Source: Denitratisoma oestradiolicum | GTDB taxonomy: Bacteria; Pseudomonadota; Gammaproteobacteria; Burkholderiales; Rhodocyclaceae | Direction of reading: 5' to 3' | Length of the DNA stretch: 64,000 nt | NCBI RefSeq assembly: GCF_902813185.1 | Contig: NZ_LR778301.1 | Coordinates: 1,364,001 to 1,428,000, forward strand | In this document: piece after piece, positions 33,242-42,110 of the stretch | How positions within the stretch are numbered: position 1 is the stretch's first letter | Layout of the letters: the number at the start of each line of letters is the position of its first letter | Program-made: the position numbers and the translations under genes | Notes under the pieces: model-generated | Database searches by the model: none | What the model saw: only the letters and a program-made list of their open reading frames with translations | Told to the model about the DNA's origin: nothing

Positions 33242-34534
33242 CTATTGCTCCAGCGCCGTGTTGCGGGTTTCCGGCAGGAAGCGCAAGCCCACCAGGCTGG
33301 CGATCAGCAGCAGGGTCGTCGGGTAGGCCAGGCCCAGCAGGGGCTCGCCGCTGCGGCTGCCGATCAGGGTCACCATGAAGGGAGAAAGGCCACCGATCCA
33401 GCCGGCGGCCAGGTTGTGGGGCAGGGCCACGGCGGAATAGCGGGTGCGGGCCGGGAACAGTTCCGCCAGGGTGGCGGTCTGGGGGCCGGTGATCAGGGCC
33501 AGGGCCAGCACCGGCAGCATCAGCAGCATCACCACCAGGGCCGGGCTGGCGGCGAACTGGCCCAGGCCCCAGAACACCGGCACCATGGCAAGCGTCCCCA
33601 GCAGCAGTCCCGCCAGCAGCACCGGGCGGCGCCCGATCCGGTCCGACAATCCGCCGGCCAGCAGGGTCAAGGGGAACAGGGCCAGGGTGGCGACGATGGC
33701 CAGGCAGCCAGCCTGGGCCGGGTCCATGTCCACCACGGTCTTGAGGAACACCGGGGCATAGACCTGGGAGCAGAAGAACAGCAGGGAGCCGCCGGCGGAA
33801 ATGCAGCAGAACAGCAGGGCCATGCGGCCCAGGGTATGCCGGTCCCGGAAGCATTCCCGCAGGGGGGTCTTGGCGATGCGCTGGTTCGCTTTCAGTTGAG
33901 CGAAGATCGGGGACTCGTGAAGCGCCATGCGGCTTTTCATGGAAATCACCAGCGGCAGGGCCGACACCAGGAAGGGCACCCGCCAGCCCCAGGCCAGGAA
34001 ATCCTCCGCCGAGAGCCAGCCCTGAAGCAGTACCACCTGGGCCGTGGAGGCCATCACTCCAAGGGGGCCCATCAGTTGCAGCACGCTGGTGTAGAGGCCT
34101 CGCCGTCCGGCCGGAGCGTGTTCCGTGAGGTAAACCGTGGCGCCGCCGATCTCGCCCCCCATGGCCAGACCTTGCAGGATGCGCAGGGTCAGGAGCATCA
34201 GGGGCGCCCAGATGCCCACCTGGGCATAGGTGGGCAGGAGGCCCACGGCGAAAGTGGTGACCCCCATCAGGGCAATGGTGGCGATGAACACCACCCGCCG
34301 GCCGTGGCGGTCGCCGAGGGAACCGAACAGGGCCGCCCCCAGGGGCCGCACCACCATGCCGATGCCGAAGGTGGCCAGGCTCGCCAGCAGTCCCGCTACC
34401 GGATTCTCCGAGGGGAAGAACAGCGTGGCGAAATAAGTGGCCAGGCTGGCGAAGGTAAGGAAGTCGTACCACTCGAGGAAGGTGCCGAAACAGGCCGCGA
34501 GGGCCACTTTGCGATAGCGGGGTTGAGTATCCAT
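33242..34534 (-). CDS. MFS transporter, metabolite:H+ symporter (MHS) type
   Basis: A 430-residue, twelve-helix major facilitator. FGTFLEWYDFLTFASLATYF at the start, GSLGDRHGRR between helices 2 and 3 and LQGLAMGGEIGGATVYLTEH are typical of the MHS subfamily (KgtP/ProP/ShiA), which imports carboxylates or osmolytes with protons. The substrate cannot be read from sequence. It is divergent from tsaB, with 47 bp between the starts. Nothing ties it functionally to the arsenic genes with which it converges. Confidence 0.9.
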   Translation of the reverse strand: MDTQPRYRKVALAACFGTFLEWYDFLTFASLATYFATLFFPSENPVAGLLASLATFGIGMVVRPLGAALFGSLGDRHGRRVVFIATIALMGVTTFAVGLLPTYAQVGIWAPLMLLTLRILQGLAMGGEIGGATVYLTEHAPAGRRGLYTSVLQLMGPLGVMASTAQVVLLQGWLSAEDFLAWGWRVPFLVSALPLVISMKSRMALHESPIFAQLKANQRIAKTPLRECFRDRHTLGRMALLFCCISAGGSLLFFCSQVYAPVFLKTVVDMDPAQAGCLAIVATLALFPLTLLAGGLSDRIGRRPVLLAGLLLGTLAMVPVFWGLGQFAASPALVVMLLMLPVLALALITGPQTATLAELFPARTRYSAVALPHNLAAGWIGGLSPFMVTLIGSRSGEPLLGLAYPTTLLLIASLVGLRFLPETRNTALEQ

Positions 34535-34581
34535 GGCGACATTATCAGCCAGGGAAGGGTTCGCCCCGGTAAAATCACCCC

Positions 34582-35274
34582 GTGAACCTGATCGCCATCG
34601 AGACCTCCACCCGCCTGCTGTCCGTCGCCCTGTGGCGGGATGGCGCCCTGATTGAACGCCGTCGGGACCATCCCAACGGGGGCTCGGAGCTGATCCTGCC
34701 CTGGGTGGGCGAATTGCTGGCCGAGGCCGGCATCACCCTCAAGCATCTTGATGGCATCGCCTTCGGCGCCGGTCCCGGCGGCTTCACCGGCCTGCGCCTG
34801 GCCTGCGCCGTGGCCCAGGGCCTGGCCTTCGGCGCCGATATCCCGCTGGCCCCCGTATGCAGCCTGGAGGCCCTGGCCCTGGAGAGTGGCGCGGAGCGGG
34901 TCTATGCCTGCCTCGACGCCCGGATGAACGAGGTCTATAGCGCCGCCTACGAACTAGTGGCCGGTTTCCCCCAGGAAATCCTGGCTCCCGCTGTCACGCC
35001 CCCCGAAGCCGCGCCCCTGCCGCCGGGGAGCGGCTGGCAGCTATGCGGCGACGGCTTCGTGGCCCATGGCGATGCCCTTTCAGCCCGGCTTGGCGCGGCC
35101 ATTGCGTCCCGGCGCACCGATCTGCTGCCCACGGCGGCGGCCGTGGCCCGGCTGGCCGCGCCGCGCCTGGTGCGGGGTGACGGCGTCCCCGCCGCCGAGG
35201 GTGCGCCCCTTTATGTGCGCGACAAGGTGGCCCTGACCACCGCCGAGCGTCTGGCTCGGGGCGGGGTGCGTTGA
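34582..35274 (+). CDS. tsaB: tRNA t6A biosynthesis protein TsaB
   Basis: A 230-residue ASKHA-fold protein (YeaZ). The start NLIAIETSTRLLSVALW and the motif FGAGPGGFTGLRLACAVAQG are diagnostic. With TsaD, TsaC and TsaE it makes threonylcarbamoyl-adenosine at tRNA position 37. The usual order tsaB-rimI is kept here, but a 171-bp palindromic element separates them. Confidence 0.95.
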   Translation: MNLIAIETSTRLLSVALWRDGALIERRRDHPNGGSELILPWVGELLAEAGITLKHLDGIAFGAGPGGFTGLRLACAVAQGLAFGADIPLAPVCSLEALALESGAERVYACLDARMNEVYSAAYELVAGFPQEILAPAVTPPEAAPLPPGSGWQLCGDGFVAHGDALSARLGAAIASRRTDLLPTAAAVARLAAPRLVRGDGVPAAEGAPLYVRDKVALTTAERLARGGVR

Positions 35275-35324
35275 CATGAGCGCCGGAGCCACAACGCGGC
35301 GAACCGTCGTCATCTCCTCCTTCG

Positions 35325-35495
35325 GGGCTGCGGTATGCACACATCTGCCTCCCGATGTTCTTCCGTCATTCCGGCGAATGCCGGAATCTAGAAAAATCAA
35401 CAAACTGGGCACCGGCGTGCGCCGGTGCGACGGACTTGATGGACATCTGCCCCGGCCCCGATCTGGAGATGGGAAATGTGTGCATACGGTAGCCC
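35325..35495. repeat. 171-bp composite palindromic element between tsaB and rimI
   Basis: Outer arms of 20 bp (35325-35344 and 35476-35495) are inverted copies, 18 of 20 bases matching, sharing GTATGCACACAT. Inside lie two smaller palindromes in opposite orientation: 35363-35391 (CCGTCATTCCGGCG...CCGGAATCTAG) and 35405-35433 (CTGGGCACCGGCG...GTGCGACGG). The inner pair has the same plan as the repeats at 44381-44450 and 45447-45522. No protein-coding potential is convincing in it. Confidence 0.8.
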
Positions 35496-35526
35496 TCGGG
35501 GAGGGGGCCGGGGGGAGGGTCGTCCC

Positions 35527-36000
35527 GTGAGCGCTGTGCCGATTTCCATTTCCGTGCCCCATCCGAGCTTTCACGCCATGACTCCGGCCGATCTGGATGC
35601 CGTGATGGAAGCCGAGAACCGTATCTATGAATTTCCCTGGAGCCGGGGCAATTTTTCCGACTCCCTGGATTCGGGCTACCGATCCTGGGTGATGCGGGAC
35701 GGTGATGAACTGCTGGGCTATGGCGTGGTGATGATGGTCCTGGATGAGGCCCACCTGCTCAATATCAGCGTGCTGCCGGAGCGACAGGGCCGGGGGCTGG
35801 GTAGCCGGTTGCTGGAATTCTTCTTCGCCGATGCCCGGGCCCGGCGGGCAGTGCGCATGTTGCTGGAAGTGCGGCCCGGCAATGCCTCGGGCCTGCGCCT
35901 GTATGGCCGCTACGGCTTTGCCGAGATCGGCCGGCGGCGTGACTACTACCCGGCCAGGAATGGTCGGGAGGACGCCATCGTCATGGAGCGGATGCTATGA
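35527..36000 (+). CDS. rimI: Ribosomal protein S18-alanine N-acetyltransferase RimI
   Basis: A 157-residue GNAT acetyltransferase. The start region MTPADLDAVMEAENRIYEFPW, the acetyl-CoA loop VLPERQGRGLGSRLLEF and LRLYGRYGFAEIGRRRDYYP are typical of RimI. GTG 35527 was chosen because a GGAGG site lies about 11 nt upstream; an earlier ATG at 35476 falls inside the repeat element, and ATG 35578 is a shorter alternative. The stop overlaps the next gene by 4 bp (ATGA). Confidence 0.9.
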   Translation: MSAVPISISVPHPSFHAMTPADLDAVMEAENRIYEFPWSRGNFSDSLDSGYRSWVMRDGDELLGYGVVMMVLDEAHLLNISVLPERQGRGLGSRLLEFFFADARARRAVRMLLEVRPGNASGLRLYGRYGFAEIGRRRDYYPARNGREDAIVMERML

Positions 36001-36740
36001 GCCGGCGCGATGCCTTGCTTTGCGAAATGGGCCTGGGGCCCCTGTGGAAGCTGCGTACCCCGCCGGCCGCGGGGACCGCGCTTGCGCCGGAGCCGCTTCC
36101 TGCGGCCCTTGCCGAGGTAGGCGGAGCGGAATTGCTGACGCCTCCATTGGGTGCCCCCGGCGGCGACAGCCCCATTGCCGCCATGGACTGGCCCCAACTG
36201 GAAGCCGCCATCCGCGACTGTCGACTCTGCGCCCTGTGCCGGGAGCGCAAGCAGGCGGTGCCTGGGGTTGGCGACCGCCAGGCCGACTGGCTGTTTGTCG
36301 GCGAGGGGCCGGGGGCGGAGGAGGACCAGCGGGGCGAGCCTTTTGTCGGCCAGGCCGGCAAGCTGCTGGACGCCATGCTGGCGGCCATCGATCTGAAGCG
36401 GGGCGAGAACGTCTATATCGCCAATGCGGTGAAGTGCCGTCCCCCCCAGAATCGCACCCCGGAGCCGGATGAGACAGCGGCCTGCTGGCCCTATCTGGAG
36501 CGGCAGATCGCCCTGCTGCAACCCAGGCTGATCGTCGCCCTGGGCCGGCCCGCTGCCCAGACCCTGTTGCAGACCGAGGTCAAGATCGGCGCTGCCCGGG
36601 GCCGGTTGTTCGACTACCGGGGCATTCCGGTCATCGTCACCTATCACCCCGCCTACCTGCTGCGCAACCTGACCGACAAGGCCAAAGCCTGGGAAGACCT
36701 GCTCTTTGCCCGTCGCACCATGGCCGGTCTGATCTCCTGA
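35997..36740 (+). CDS. Type-4 uracil-DNA glycosylase (Fe-S)
   Basis: A 247-residue family-4 uracil-DNA glycosylase. After a variable N-terminal region of about 70 residues the iron-sulfur ligand pair CRLCALC appears, then the catalytic motif FVGEGPGAEEDQRGEPFVG and the C-terminal TYHPAYLLR; the other cysteines are in KCRPPQNRTPEPDE and CWPYLE. It removes uracil from DNA. The order tsaB-rimI-udg is common in betaproteobacteria. It overlaps rimI by 4 bp, so it is in the same operon. Confidence 0.93.
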   Translation: MSRRDALLCEMGLGPLWKLRTPPAAGTALAPEPLPAALAEVGGAELLTPPLGAPGGDSPIAAMDWPQLEAAIRDCRLCALCRERKQAVPGVGDRQADWLFVGEGPGAEEDQRGEPFVGQAGKLLDAMLAAIDLKRGENVYIANAVKCRPPQNRTPEPDETAACWPYLERQIALLQPRLIVALGRPAAQTLLQTEVKIGAARGRLFDYRGIPVIVTYHPAYLLRNLTDKAKAWEDLLFARRTMAGLIS

Positions 36741-36824
36741 CGCTTAGCCGGGGCTTCCGGCGAGGCCCTCGTGGGGGGATACTGCGGGTTCGCCGTGATA
36801 CCGCCACGGTAGGAGTGGGTTGAT

Positions 36825-37673
36825 ATGCTGACGTCGTATCAGATGCATTGGGGTGTGGAGCAATGGAGCGCTTTCCTCAAGATCGAGGATATTCCCATCA
36901 TGCCCGCTTCCCGGCAATTCATCCTCGCCATCGCCGAAGAGAAGGGGGAGGACGTTTCCCCCAGGGAGCTGGCGGTCATCGTCACCAGCGACCCCTTCCT
37001 GGCCCTGCGCGTGTTGCGGGCCGCCGAGGCCCGCCGCTCCAGGGTTTTGGGGCGGGACGCGACGACCCCTATTGCCTCCATCATGCAGACCGGCCTGGAC
37101 CGGCTGATGGAAATCGTCGACAGCAGCCCCCTGTGCGACGACAGCCTGCCGGGCCTGACGGAATGCGAGTCCCGTTGCGCCATGGCTTCCTTCATTGCCC
37201 GATCCTGGGCCTCCTGCCGCTCGGACATTTCCCCCGACGAAGTGGCCCTGGCAGCCCTGCTGGCCGAGATTGGGGAGATGATGCTGTGGCATTTCGCCCC
37301 GGAAATTCCCCAGAAGGCGCTGGAGGAACTGCGTTCCGGCAGGGCCTTTCGCACCCTCCAGGCCCAGCAGCAGGCAGCGGGATTTTCCTTCAAGCTGTTG
37401 TCCCTGGCCCTGGCGGATGCCTGGGAATTGCCTCATTTGCTGACGATGCTGATCCGGGGCGCGGATAATGCAAGGGCCAACATTGCTCGTCTGGCCAACG
37501 ATACTGCCCGCCATATTCAGACCAACCCGGAAAACCCGGCCATTCCCTCGGACATCATTGGAATCCGGGAACTGGTTCCTTCCGCCAGCTACAGAACCCT
37601 GATCACTCCCCTACCCATTTCGGATGAATTTCGGGAAGTGGTGCTCGACGCCATTACCAGGACAACGCAATGA
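36825..37673 (+). CDS. HDOD domain protein
   Basis: A 282-residue protein made mostly of an HDOD domain (EDIPIMPASRQFILAIAEE, VIVTSDPFLALRVLRAAEAR, ALAALLAEIGEMMLWHFAPE). HDOD is a catalytically inactive relative of HD phosphohydrolases found in bacterial signalling proteins; no metal-binding HD pair is seen. AGGAG precedes the start by 9 nt. Its stop overlaps the ATG of the PAS protein by 4 bp, so the two are translated together and probably act in one pathway. The partner signal is unknown. Confidence 0.87.
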   Translation: MLTSYQMHWGVEQWSAFLKIEDIPIMPASRQFILAIAEEKGEDVSPRELAVIVTSDPFLALRVLRAAEARRSRVLGRDATTPIASIMQTGLDRLMEIVDSSPLCDDSLPGLTECESRCAMASFIARSWASCRSDISPDEVALAALLAEIGEMMLWHFAPEIPQKALEELRSGRAFRTLQAQQQAAGFSFKLLSLALADAWELPHLLTMLIRGADNARANIARLANDTARHIQTNPENPAIPSDIIGIRELVPSASYRTLITPLPISDEFREVVLDAITRTTQ

Positions 37674-38191
37674 AAGATTCGACCATTCTTCCCACCCAGG
37701 TGGAGCGCCTGATGCGCGAGGGCGACTACATCATCTCCACCACCGATCTGACGGGGCGCATTACTTCCGTCAATGATGTGCTGGTGGAATATTCCGGCTA
37801 CAGCGAGGCTGAGCTGATCGGCAGCCAGCACAACATCCTGCGTCATCCCGACATGCCCCGGGCCATCTTCTGGCTGCTCTGGGAGGCCATCAGCCATGGA
37901 GAGGATTTCTCCGCCTATCTGAAAAACATGAGCAAGGACGGGGGGTTCTACTGGGTCTTCGCCCATATCTCTCCGGTGGCTGACGAAGAGGGCAGGCCCC
38001 TGGGCTACAAGTCGATCCGCCGTCGGCCCCGGCGGGCCGCTGTGGATGCTGTCGAGGCGCTGTATTGCCGGATGCTGGCGGCGGAGCGGGCCGTCGGTTC
38101 CAAGGATGCCGTCAATGAGGGGCTCACGATGCTCGGCGACATGCTGGCGGCGCGTCGGCGCAGTTATGAGGAATTCGTCGCGGCCCTGTGA
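37670..38191 (+). CDS. PAS domain protein, Aer-like sensor fragment
   Basis: A 173-residue protein with one PAS domain (about residues 18-125) of the aerotaxis-receptor type: YIISTTDLTGRITSVNDVLV, YSGYSEAELIGSQHNILRHP and MSKDGGFYWVFAHISPV. PAS domains with NxxRHPDMP are found at the front of Aer-type chemoreceptors and may bind FAD; here no membrane or methyl-accepting part follows, only a helical tail. It is coupled to the HDOD gene by a 4-bp overlap. Confidence 0.87.
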   Translation: MKDSTILPTQVERLMREGDYIISTTDLTGRITSVNDVLVEYSGYSEAELIGSQHNILRHPDMPRAIFWLLWEAISHGEDFSAYLKNMSKDGGFYWVFAHISPVADEEGRPLGYKSIRRRPRRAAVDAVEALYCRMLAAERAVGSKDAVNEGLTMLGDMLAARRRSYEEFVAAL

Positions 38192-38382
38192 CGGCGGCAT
38201 TGCCGCGGTGCTGCTGCTTCCCTGACCCTTTCCGACACCGAATAGGCCAGTTCCGATCGGTGGGCGGGGCGGCTGGGCGGCGGCCCTTCGCTAAAATCGA
38301 GAGGGGAGTTTTCCGGGCCGGGCCTTGGTGTCCTTCCGGGGCCGCATTTCGAATCGAATCAGTCAATTAGGAGGCATCCAGG

Positions 38383-39258
38383 ATGAACAAGCAAATGACC
38401 GCCGCCGAGGTGGTCGCCCGCCTGCGTGACGGCATGACCATCGGCATCGGCGGCTGGGGTCCGCGCCGCAAGCCCATGGCCATTGTGCGCGAGATGCTGC
38501 GCTCCGATCTGAAGGATCTGACCATCGTCGCCTACGGCGGCCCCGAAGTGGGCATGCTCTGCGCTGCCGGCAAGGTGAAGAAGCTGATCTTCGGCTTCGC
38601 CACCATGGACGCGATTCCCCTGGAGCCCTATTACCGCAAGGCTCGGGAAGCCGGCCTCCTGGAATTGATGGAAGTGGACGAGGGCATGTTCGAGTGGGGC
38701 CTACGGGCCGCCGGCATGCGCCTGCCCTTCCTGCCCACCCGTTGCGGTCTGGCCTCCGACGTGGTGAAGCACAACCCGGAACTGAAGACCATCCAGTCCC
38801 CCTATGCCGACGGCGAAGTGCTGCTGGCGATGCCGGCCCTGAAGCTGGATGCGGCCCTGGTGCATGTGAATGTGGCCGACAAGCTGGGCAACACCCTGAT
38901 CACCAGCCCCGATCCCTTCTTCGACAACCTCTTCGCCCGGGCCGCCGATGCCTGCTACGTCAGTGCCGAGACGGTGGAGGACAAGCTGGCCCTCACCGGC
39001 GACCAGGCCCGCTTCAACACCTTTGAGCGCTATCTGGTGACCGGCGTGGTCCACGCCCCCTGCGGCGCCCATCCCACTTCCTGTGGCCCCGACTACGGCT
39101 GGGATCTGGGGCACATGAAGAAGTACAACGCCAGTGCCTCGGAAGAGAGCGGCTGGGAGGGCTACGCGAAGGAATTCGTCAGCTGTACCGAAGCGGAATA
39201 CCTGGCCAAGAACGGCGGAGCCGAAGCCATCGGCAAGCTGCCCATGCCCATTTTCTGA
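38383..39258 (+). CDS. ipdA: Steroid ring-opening CoA hydrolase/transferase subunit A, IpdA-like
   Basis: A 291-residue class I CoA-transferase-fold alpha subunit. The glycine-rich start GMTIGIGGWGPRRKPMAIVR and EVDEGMFEWGLRAAGMRLPF are typical of IpdA; Glu104 lies where IpdA keeps its catalytic Glu. In Mycobacterium, IpdAB opens the last steroid ring (COCHEA-CoA) by hydrolysis and is not a true transferase. A strong AGGAGG 8 nt upstream and the ipdB gene 21 bp downstream define an operon start here. The following EchA20-like gene is the expected pathway partner. Confidence 0.88.
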   Translation: MNKQMTAAEVVARLRDGMTIGIGGWGPRRKPMAIVREMLRSDLKDLTIVAYGGPEVGMLCAAGKVKKLIFGFATMDAIPLEPYYRKAREAGLLELMEVDEGMFEWGLRAAGMRLPFLPTRCGLASDVVKHNPELKTIQSPYADGEVLLAMPALKLDAALVHVNVADKLGNTLITSPDPFFDNLFARAADACYVSAETVEDKLALTGDQARFNTFERYLVTGVVHAPCGAHPTSCGPDYGWDLGHMKKYNASASEESGWEGYAKEFVSCTEAEYLAKNGGAEAIGKLPMPIF

Positions 39259-39279
39259 CGGCCGGAAGCGGAGAAAACC

Positions 39280-40083
39280 ATGAGTCAAACCACTGAATTC
39301 ACCCTGGCCGAACTGATGATCGTCGCCGCCTCCGAGGCCTGGCGCGACAACGGCGAAGTCCTGGCCTCCGGCATCGGCGTCATTCCCCGTCTGGGCGCCA
39401 GCCTGGCCAAGCTGACCCACAGCCCCGAACTGTTGATGACCGACAGCGAAACCTATCTGGTGGCCGAGCCCATTCCCCTCGGCCCTCGGGGCGACTATGT
39501 GCCCAAGTACGAGGGCTACATGAGCTTCGACCGGGTCTTCGAGTGCGTCTGGGGCGGCAAGCGCCACGCCATGATCGGCCCGACCCAGATCGACCGCTGG
39601 GGCCAGACCAACCTGTCCTGCGTGGGCGGCGACTACCAGAAGCCCAAGTCCGCCATTCTCGGGGTGCGGGGCCTGCCCGGCAACAGCATCAACCATCCCA
39701 ACTCCTTCTTCGTGCCCGCCCACAACAGCCGCACCTTCGTGGCCGGCGAGGTGGACATGGTCTCCGGCGTCGGCTTCAAGGACGAGCGCTGGGAGAAGGG
39801 CGTGCGCCGGGATCTGATGGACATCCGCCGCATCGTCACCAACCTCTGTGTGCTGGATTTCGAAGGCCCCAACCGGGCCTGCCGTGTGCGCTCCCTGCAC
39901 CCGGGGGTGAGCTTCGAGGAAGTCCAGGAGAACACCGGCTTTCCCCTGCTGAAGGCGGACAAGCTGGGCGAGACGCCCCATCCCACCCCTGAGCAGCTGG
40001 AGATCATCCGCCGCCTCGATCCCCACAACATCCGGGGCGCTCAGCTGAAGGGCAATCCGCCGGGTATCCGGGCCGCTGCCTGA
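39280..40083 (+). CDS. ipdB: Steroid ring-opening CoA hydrolase/transferase subunit B, IpdB-like
   Basis: A 267-residue CoA-transferase-fold beta subunit that pairs with the gene before it. Recognisable stretches are EVLASGIGVIPRLGASLAKL, WGQTNLSCVGGDYQKPK and FFVPAHNSRTFVAGEVDMVS. The alpha/beta genes are separate as in actinobacterial ipdA-ipdB. A hairpin with a T-run follows the gene at 40091-40116, which may reduce transcription into echA20. Specificity for steroid-derived CoA esters is inferred from the neighbours. Confidence 0.87.
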   Translation: MSQTTEFTLAELMIVAASEAWRDNGEVLASGIGVIPRLGASLAKLTHSPELLMTDSETYLVAEPIPLGPRGDYVPKYEGYMSFDRVFECVWGGKRHAMIGPTQIDRWGQTNLSCVGGDYQKPKSAILGVRGLPGNSINHPNSFFVPAHNSRTFVAGEVDMVSGVGFKDERWEKGVRRDLMDIRRIVTNLCVLDFEGPNRACRVRSLHPGVSFEEVQENTGFPLLKADKLGETPHPTPEQLEIIRRLDPHNIRGAQLKGNPPGIRAAA

Positions 40084-40090
40084 TCCACCA

Positions 40091-40116
40091 CCGCGCCGGC
40101 CTGCCGGCGCGGTTTT
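40091..40116 (+). terminator. Hairpin with T-run between ipdB and the EchA20-like gene
   Basis: CCGCGCCGGC (40091-40100) and GCCGGCGCGG (40103-40112) are exact inverted copies followed by TTTT. The open loop would be at least 4 nt, leaving an 8-9 bp stem. It may be a partial terminator inside the cluster. Confidence 0.65.
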
Positions 40117-40156
40117 GCCTTTGCCCCTCGCTGCCACATCATTTCAGGGAAGAGCC

Positions 40157-40912
40157 ATGACCCAACAATTCCATAGCACCATCGACGCCGACGGCATCGC
40201 CGAAGTCGTCCTCGACCGGCCCCCGGTCAATGCCCTCAATGCCGCCGGCTGGAACGGCCTGGCTGCCGAGATCGAGGCCCTGGGCCAGAAGCCCGAAGTG
40301 CGCGTGATCATCATCCGTGGCGAGGGCCGTGGCTTCTGCGCCGGCGTGGACATCAAGGAACTCAACGCCGACCAGAGCCTGATCGTCTCGGTCAATGCCG
40401 GCAACTACGCCACCTTCAAGGCCGTGCATCTCAACAAGGTGCCGGTGATCGCGGCCGTGCACGGCTTCGTCCTGGGGGGCGGCATCGGCATCTGCGGCGC
40501 CGCCGACATCGTGGTGGCTTCCGAGTGCGCCAGCTTCGGCCTGCCCGAGGTGGACCGGGGCGCCATGGGCGGTGCCGCCCACTTGCAGCGTCTGTTCGGC
40601 GTGCAGAAGGTGCGCTACCTGTTCTTCACCGGCGAGATGATTTCCGCTACCGAGGCTTATCGTCTCAACGCCATCGAGCGGGTGGTGCCGAAGGATCAGT
40701 TGCGCGACACCGCTTTCGAGATCGCCCGCAAGATCGCCGCCAAGAGCCCGGCCATGATCCGCATCGCCAAGGAAGCCCTGAACGGCATCGAGGACGGCAA
40801 CCTGGAAGACAAGTACCGCTGGGAGCAGGGTTTCACCCTCCAGGCCTACATGAGCAAGGATTCCGCCGAGACCCGCAAGGCCTTCGTCGAGAAGCGCGAC
40901 GCGAAGTTCTGA
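40157..40912 (+). CDS. echA20: Crotonase-family protein, EchA20-like steroid ring hydrolase
   Basis: A 251-residue enoyl-CoA hydratase/isomerase (crotonase) protein. The oxyanion-hole regions are RGEGRGFCAGVDIKEL and HGFVLGGGIGICGAADIVVA. In Mycobacterium, echA20 stands beside ipdAB and its product cleaves steroid ring D of HIEC-CoA. The order and the sequence NADQSLIVSVNAGNYATFKA support that role here, though a plain hydratase cannot be excluded. ATG 40157 begins directly at the domain; an earlier in-frame start overlaps the hairpin region. Confidence 0.85.
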   Translation: MTQQFHSTIDADGIAEVVLDRPPVNALNAAGWNGLAAEIEALGQKPEVRVIIIRGEGRGFCAGVDIKELNADQSLIVSVNAGNYATFKAVHLNKVPVIAAVHGFVLGGGIGICGAADIVVASECASFGLPEVDRGAMGGAAHLQRLFGVQKVRYLFFTGEMISATEAYRLNAIERVVPKDQLRDTAFEIARKIAAKSPAMIRIAKEALNGIEDGNLEDKYRWEQGFTLQAYMSKDSAETRKAFVEKRDAKF

Positions 40913-40934
40913 TCCCCGAACAAGGACAACGTCT

Positions 40935-42098
40935 ATGGATCTGAAATACACCCCCCAACAGGAAGCCTTCCGCCAGGAAGTGCGGTCCTGGATGAAGGAA
41001 AACGTGCCCAAGGAGCCCCTTCAGGACTTCGACACCGAAGAGGGCTTTGCCCAGCATCGGGCCTGGGAAGCCAAGCTCAACGAAGGCGGCTGGGGCATGG
41101 TCACCTGGCCCAAGGAGCTGGGCGGCCGTAGTTGCAATCTGATCGAGTGGCTGATCTTCGAGGAAGAATACTGGGGCGCCGGCGCGCCGCTGCGGGTCAA
41201 CCAGAACGGCATCTTCCTGCTCGGCCCGACCCTGATGGAATACGGCACCGAGGAGCAGAAGAAGCGCTTCCTGCCGCGCATGGCTTCCTGCGCCGACATG
41301 TGGGCCCAGGCCTGGTCTGAGCCGGGCGCCGGTTCCGACATGGCGGCGATCCGCACCAAGGCCGTGCGTCAGGGCGACCACTACGTGATCAACGGTCAGA
41401 AGACCTGGTCCACCCGCGCCCGCTGGGCCGACTGGGCCTTTGGCATCTTCCGCACCGACCCCGATTCCGAGCGCCACCACGGCCTGTCCTACATCCTGGT
41501 GCCCTTGAACCTGCCGGGCATCACCATCCGCCCGATCCGCCAGCTGAACGGTCTGGCCGGCTTCGCCGAAATCTTCTTCGACGACGTCAAGGTGCCGGTG
41601 GAAAACCTCTTGGGCAAGGAAGGGGGCGGCTGGAACGTGGCCATGGCCACCGCCGGCTTCGAGCGCGGCCTGATGCTGCGCTCCCCAGCCCGCTACCAGG
41701 AGACCGCGCGCCGCCTGGTGCAGCTGTATCTGGCCAACCGGGAAGAGGCCGACCGGGACCCCTCGATCCGCGAGGCCGTAATCAAGGCCTGGATGGATGC
41801 TGAGGCCTACACCCTGTCCACCTACCGTACCGCCAGCAAGCTGGTGAACGGCGCCAAGATCGGCCCCGAGTCCTCCACCAACAAGATTTTCTGGTCGGAG
41901 CTGGACATCCAGATGCACGATACCGCCATGCGCATCCTCGGCTCCCGCGCCGAGCTGCTGCCCGAAGCGCCGGACGCCGGCGACGTGGGCACCTGGCTCG
42001 ACGGTTTCCTGTTCTCCCAGGCCGGCACCATCTACGCCGGCAGCAACGAGATCCAGCGCAACATCATCGCCGAGCGCATGCTCGGGATGCCGCGCTGA
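40935..42098 (+). CDS. Acyl-CoA dehydrogenase (steroid type)
   Basis: A 387-residue FAD acyl-CoA dehydrogenase. The start DLKYTPQQEAFRQEVRSWMK, the FAD-binding WSEPGAGSDMAAIRTKAV and the C-terminal YAGSNEIQRNIIAERMLGMP are typical of the bacterial steroid FadE group (for example FadE30 and ChsE). It introduces an alpha-beta double bond into a CoA ester and passes electrons to ETF. The next gene encodes a second, shorter dehydrogenase; in actinobacteria, steroid FadE enzymes often form alpha2beta2 heterotetramers from such pairs. FadE30 versus FadE31/32 cannot be decided by eye. Confidence 0.88.
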   Translation: MDLKYTPQQEAFRQEVRSWMKENVPKEPLQDFDTEEGFAQHRAWEAKLNEGGWGMVTWPKELGGRSCNLIEWLIFEEEYWGAGAPLRVNQNGIFLLGPTLMEYGTEEQKKRFLPRMASCADMWAQAWSEPGAGSDMAAIRTKAVRQGDHYVINGQKTWSTRARWADWAFGIFRTDPDSERHHGLSYILVPLNLPGITIRPIRQLNGLAGFAEIFFDDVKVPVENLLGKEGGGWNVAMATAGFERGLMLRSPARYQETARRLVQLYLANREEADRDPSIREAVIKAWMDAEAYTLSTYRTASKLVNGAKIGPESSTNKIFWSELDIQMHDTAMRILGSRAELLPEAPDAGDVGTWLDGFLFSQAGTIYAGSNEIQRNIIAERMLGMPR

Positions 42099-42110
42099 TC
42101 GGAGGTTCCC

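Noticed and set aside
35276..35530. An 84-codon frame between tsaB and rimI
   Set aside because: It consists almost entirely of the palindromic repeat element; its length comes from repeat structure, not coding use.
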